Part shown: one piece after another, positions 60,201 through 64,000 of the stretch | Layout of the letters: each line of letters begins with the position of its first letter | Position numbering within the stretch: position 1 is the stretch's first letter | From: Litoditis marina | Taxonomy: Eukaryota > Nematoda > Chromadorea > Rhabditida > Rhabditidae | Reading direction: 5' to 3' | NCBI GenBank assembly: GCA_964036275.1 | Contig: OZ038434.1 | Span: 20,015,879 to 20,079,878, forward strand | Length of the DNA stretch: 64,000 bases | Translations under genes and position numbers: made by a program | The notes under the pieces: generated by a model | Databases searched by the model: none | What the model was told of the DNA's origin: nothing | The model's input: only the letters and a program-made list of their open reading frames with translations

Positions 60201-63200
60201 GGGAAAATCGCAACTCCATTCACGTCAACTAGGGGGTGTTTTTGGTTAGCACGGCCACTCAATTATTTCGGGACTGTTTCAACTTATGCAAATAAGATAA
60301 ACATTTTTGAGTTTCCACACATGAGGGGAGTTCAAAAATACCAAGTTTGAACACTAAATCTCACGTAGGGCGAAAATCGCAACTCCATTCACGTCAATTT
60401 GGGGGTGTTTTTGGTTAGCACCGCCACTCAATTATTTCGGGACTGTTTCAACTTATGCAAATAAGATGAACATTTTTGAGTTTCTACACATGAGAGGAGT
60501 TCAAAAATACCAAGTTTGAACACTAAATCTCACGTAGGGCGAAAATCGCAACTCCATTCACGTCAATTTGGGGGTGTTTTTGGTTAGCACCGCCACTCAA
60601 TTATTTCGGGACTGTTTCAACTTATGCAAATAAGATGAACATTTTTGAGTTTCTACACATGAGAGGAGTTCAGAAAATACCAAGTTTGAACACTAAATCC
60701 CACGTAGGGCGAAAATCGCAACTCCATTCACGTCAACTTGGGGGTGTTTTTGGTTAGCACCGCCACTCAATTATTTCGGGACTGTTTCAACTTATGCTAA
60801 TAAGATGAACATTTTGAAGTTTCTACACATGAAAGGAGTTCAAAAATACCAAGTTAGAACACTAAATCTCACGTAGGGCGAAAATCGCAACTCCATTCAC
60901 GTCAACTTGGGGGTGTTTTTGGTTAGCACCGCCACTCAATTATTTCGGGACTGTTTCAACTTATGCTAATAAGATAAACATTTTTGAGTTTCTACACATG
61001 AGGGGAGTTCAAAAATACCAAGTTTGAACACTAAATCTCACGTAGGGCAAAAATCGCAACTCCATTCACGTCAATTTGGGGGTGTTTTTGGTTAGCACCG
61101 CCACTCAATTATTTCGGGACTGTTTCAACTTATGCAAATAAGATGAACATTTTTGAGTTTCTCCACATGAGAGGAGTTCAAAAATACCAAGTTTGAACAC
61201 TAAATCCCACGTAGGGCGAAAATCGCAACTCCATTCACGTCAACTTGGGGGTGTTTTTGGTTAGCACCGCCACTCAATTATTTCGGGACTGTTTCAACTT
61301 ATTCAAATAAGATGAACATTTTTGAGTTTCTACACATGAGAGGAGTTCAGAAAATACCAAGTTTGAACACTTAACCCCACGTAGGGCGAAAATCGCAACT
61401 CCATTCACGTCAACTTGGGGGTGTTTTTGGTTAGCACCGCCACTCAATTATTTCGGGACTGTTTCAACTTATGCAAATAAGATGAACATTTTTGAGTTTC
61501 TACACATGAGAGGAGTTCAGAAAATACCAAGTTTGAACACTAAATCCCACGTAGGGTGAAAATCGCAACTCCATTCACGTCAACTTGGGGGTGTTTTTGG
61601 TTAGCACCGCCACTCAATTATTTCGGGACTGTTTCAACTTATGCTAATAAGATGAACATTTTTAAGTTTCTACACATGAGAGGAGTTCAAAAATACCAAG
61701 TTTGAACACTAAATCTCACGTAGGGCGAAAATCGCAACTCCATTCACGTCAACTTGGGGGTGTTTTTGGTTAGCACGGCCACTCAATTATTTCGGGACTG
61801 TTTCAACTTATGCAAATAAGATGAACATTTTTAAGTTTCTACACATAAGAGGAGTTCAAAAATACCAAGTTTGAATACTAAATCTCACGTAGGGCGAAAA
61901 TCGCAACTCCATTCACGTCAATTTGGGGGTGTTTTTGGTTAGCACCGCCACTCAATTATTTCGGGACTGTTTCAACTTATGCTAATAAGATGAACATTTT
62001 TAAGTTTCTACACATGAGAGGAGTTCAAAAATACCAAGTTTGAACACTAAATCCCACGTAGGGGGAAAATCGCAACTCCATTCACGTCAACTTGGGGGTG
62101 TTTTTGGTTAGCACCGCCACTCAATTATTTCGGGACTGTTTCAACTTATGCTAATAAGATGAACATTTTTTAGTTTCTACACATGAGAGGAGTTCAAAAA
62201 TACCAAGTTTGAACACTAAATCCCACGTAGGGCGAAAATCGCAACTCCATTCACGTCAACTTGGGGGTGTTTTTGGTTAGCACCGCCACTCAATTATTTC
62301 GGGACTGTTTCAACTTATGCTAATAAGATGAACATTTTTTAGTTTCTACACATGAGAAGAGTTCAAAAATACCAAGTTTGAACACTAAATCTCACGTAGG
62401 GCAAAAATCGCAACTCCATTCACGTCAATTTGGGAGTGTTTTTGGTTAGCACCGCCACTCAATTATTTCGGGACTGTTTCAACTTATGCAAATAAGATGA
62501 ACATTTTTGAGTTTCTACACATGAGAGGAGTTCAAAAGACCAAGTTTGAACACTAAATCCCACGTAGGGCCAAAATCGCAACTCCATTCACGTCAACTTG
62601 GGGGTGTTTTTGGTTAGCACCGCCACTCAATTATTTCGGGACTGTTTCAACTTATGCTAATAAGCTGAACATTTTGAAGTTTCTACACATGAAAGGAGTT
62701 CAAAAATACCAAGTTTGAACACTAAATCTCACGTAGGGCGAAAATCGCAACTCCATTCACGTCAACTTGGGGGTGTTTTTGGTTAGCACCGCCACTCAAT
62801 TATATCGGGACTGTTTCAACTTATGCTAATAAGATGAACATTTTTTAGTTTCTACACATGAGAGGAGTTCAAAAATACCAAGTTTGAACACTAAATCCCA
62901 CGTAGGGCGAAAATCGCAACTCCATTCACGTCAACTTGGGGGTGTTTTTGGTTAGCACCGCCACTCAATTATTTCGGGACTGTTTCAACTTATGCTAATA
63001 AGATGAACATTTTTAAGTTTCTACACATGAGAGGAGTTCAAAAATACCAAGTTTGAACACTAAATCCCACGTAGGGCGAAAATCGCAACTCCATTCACGT
63101 CAACTTGGGGGTGTTTTTGGTTAGCACCGCCACTCAATTATTTCGGGACTGTTTCAACTTATGCTATTAAGATGAACATTTTTGAGTTTCTACACATGAG

Positions 63201-64000
63201 AGAAGTTCAAAAATACCAAGTTTGAACACTAAATCCCACGTAGGGCGAAAATCGCAACTCCATTCACGTCAACTTGGGGGTGTTTTTGGTTAGCACCGCC
63301 ACTCAATTATTTCGGGACTGTTTCAACTTATGCTAATAAGATGAACATTTTTTAGTTTCTACACATGAGAAGAGTTCAAAAATACCAAGTTTGAACACTA
63401 AATCTCACGTAGGGCAAAAATCGCAACTCCATTCACGTCAATTTGGGAGTGTTTTTGGTTAGCACCGCCACTCAATTATTTCGGGACTGTTTCAACTTAT
63501 GCAAATAAGATGAACATTTTTGAGTTTCTACACATGAGAGGAGTTCAAAAGACCAAGTTTGAACACTAAATCCCACGTAGGGCGAAAATCGCAACTCCAT
63601 TCACGTCAACTTGGGGGTGTTTTTGGTTAGCACCGCCACTCAATTATTTCGGGACTGTTTCAACTTATGCTAATAAGATGAACATTTTTGAGTTTCTACA
63701 CATGAGAGGAGTTCAAAAGACCAAGTTTGAACACTAAATCCCACGTAGGGCGAAAATCGCAACTCCATTCACGTCAACTTGGGGGTGTTTTTGGTTAGCA
63801 CCGCCACTCAATTATTTCGGGACTGTTTCAACTTATGCTAATAAGATGAACATTTTGAAGTTTCTACACATGAAAGAAGTTCAAAAATACCAAGTTTGAA
63901 CACTAAATCCCACGTAGGGCGAAAATCGCAACTCCATTCACGTCAACTTGGGGGTGTTTTTGGTTAGCACCGCCACTCAATTATTTCGGGACTGTTTCAA
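51204..64000 (+). repeat. Satellite 1 array, forward block right of the retrotransposon (about 76 monomers)
   Basis: The monomer interrupted at 45201 resumes at TACCAAGTTTG and tandem copies run to the window end. Subfamily markers include TTTCTCCACATGAG, CTTATTCAAATAAG (52501, 54362, 56729), GTTTGAAAACTAAATC (near 54.6, 55.4, 55.9 kb) and TTTTGAAGTTTC with ATGAAAGG. Indels are rarer than near 13-14 kb or 28-31 kb. No genes and no insertions seen. Confidence 0.96.
57690..60735 (+). repeat. 1523-bp higher-order repeat of satellite 1 (two copies)
   Basis: The unusual CATTCGCGTCAA lies at the same place in both copies (GCGTC at 58361 and 59884), TGAAGTTTC at 58108 and 59631, and GGGACAGTTTC near 57733 and 59256. 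All give an offset of 1523 bp (nine monomers plus two bases). Borders are about 57690, 59212 and 60735, judged from where variants stop matching. A further TGAAGTTTC at 60815 is 1184 bp on and opens a shorter, related unit. Confidence 0.75.

Noticed and set aside
1..64000. CRISPR array
   Set aside because: Repeats are contiguous 169-bp or 61/99-bp tandem units with no unique spacers and no cas genes, in a eukaryotic context.
1..64000. Telomeric repeats or a CENP-B box
   Set aside because: No TTAGGG-like tandem run was seen, and neither satellite contains a recognisable 17-bp CENP-B box.

Overview
This is a eukaryotic, satellite-dominated window. About 57 kb is tandem repeat and the rest is transposable elements inserted into it. 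I see no ordinary host gene. Signs of a eukaryote are spliceosomal introns, a tRNA-derived SINE with RNA polymerase III boxes, AATAAA signals before short microsatellite tails, and a tyrosine-recombinase (DIRS-order) retrotransposon. The clade cannot be settled from the sequence. A metazoan is plausible, but elements of this kind also occur in fungi and algae.

Layout. Satellite 1 (169-bp monomer, forward) fills 1-18208. Satellite 2, a different family built of about 61-bp and 99-bp units, fills 18209-28018. It runs forward to about 20350 and then reversed. It carries two copies of one SINE insertion (18659-18900, 19552-19791), and a third trace of that SINE tail sits exactly on its right edge. 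Satellite 1 returns reversed at 28038-33963, flips to forward at about 33964, and continues to the window end. Orientation therefore runs + + - - + +, with an inverted block of about 13.6 kb (20350-33963) spanning both satellites. Near the first flip, variant monomers match in mirror order, which indicates a fold-back duplication. Satellite 1 shows nested higher-order repeats: 844 bp, 1434 bp and 5148 bp on the left, and 1015 bp and 1523 bp on the right. Satellite 2 has a 2822-bp higher-order repeat.

Insertions in satellite 1 are: a 728-bp minus-strand retroposon (32627-33354, 6-bp target duplication); an 82-bp hairpin element (34186-34267, 9-bp target duplication); a 189-bp minus-strand retroposon fragment (37791-37979, 6-bp target duplication); and a 6002-bp retrotransposon (45202-51203).

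The 6-kb retrotransposon is the most informative object. It has split direct repeats in the order A1 ... B1-A2 ... B2. A1 and A2 are 131 bp and identical; B1 and B2 are 96 bp with one mismatch. It has no target-site duplication beyond a shared AAT. Its genes, all on the plus strand, are a gag-like protein with a CCHC knuckle, an overlapping reverse transcriptase-RNase H polyprotein, and a tyrosine recombinase that can be read only across four introns, all phase 1. All catalytic residues I looked for are present in both enzymes. With the identical repeats this indicates a young and possibly competent copy. The recombinase lies between the internal B1-A2 and the terminal B2. A strong phase-1 donor just after the gag stop could be joined to the first recombinase exon, giving a spliced recombinase message. 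The insertion lies in the loop of a 7-bp dyad present in many satellite monomers, so the satellite may be a repeated docking site for this element.
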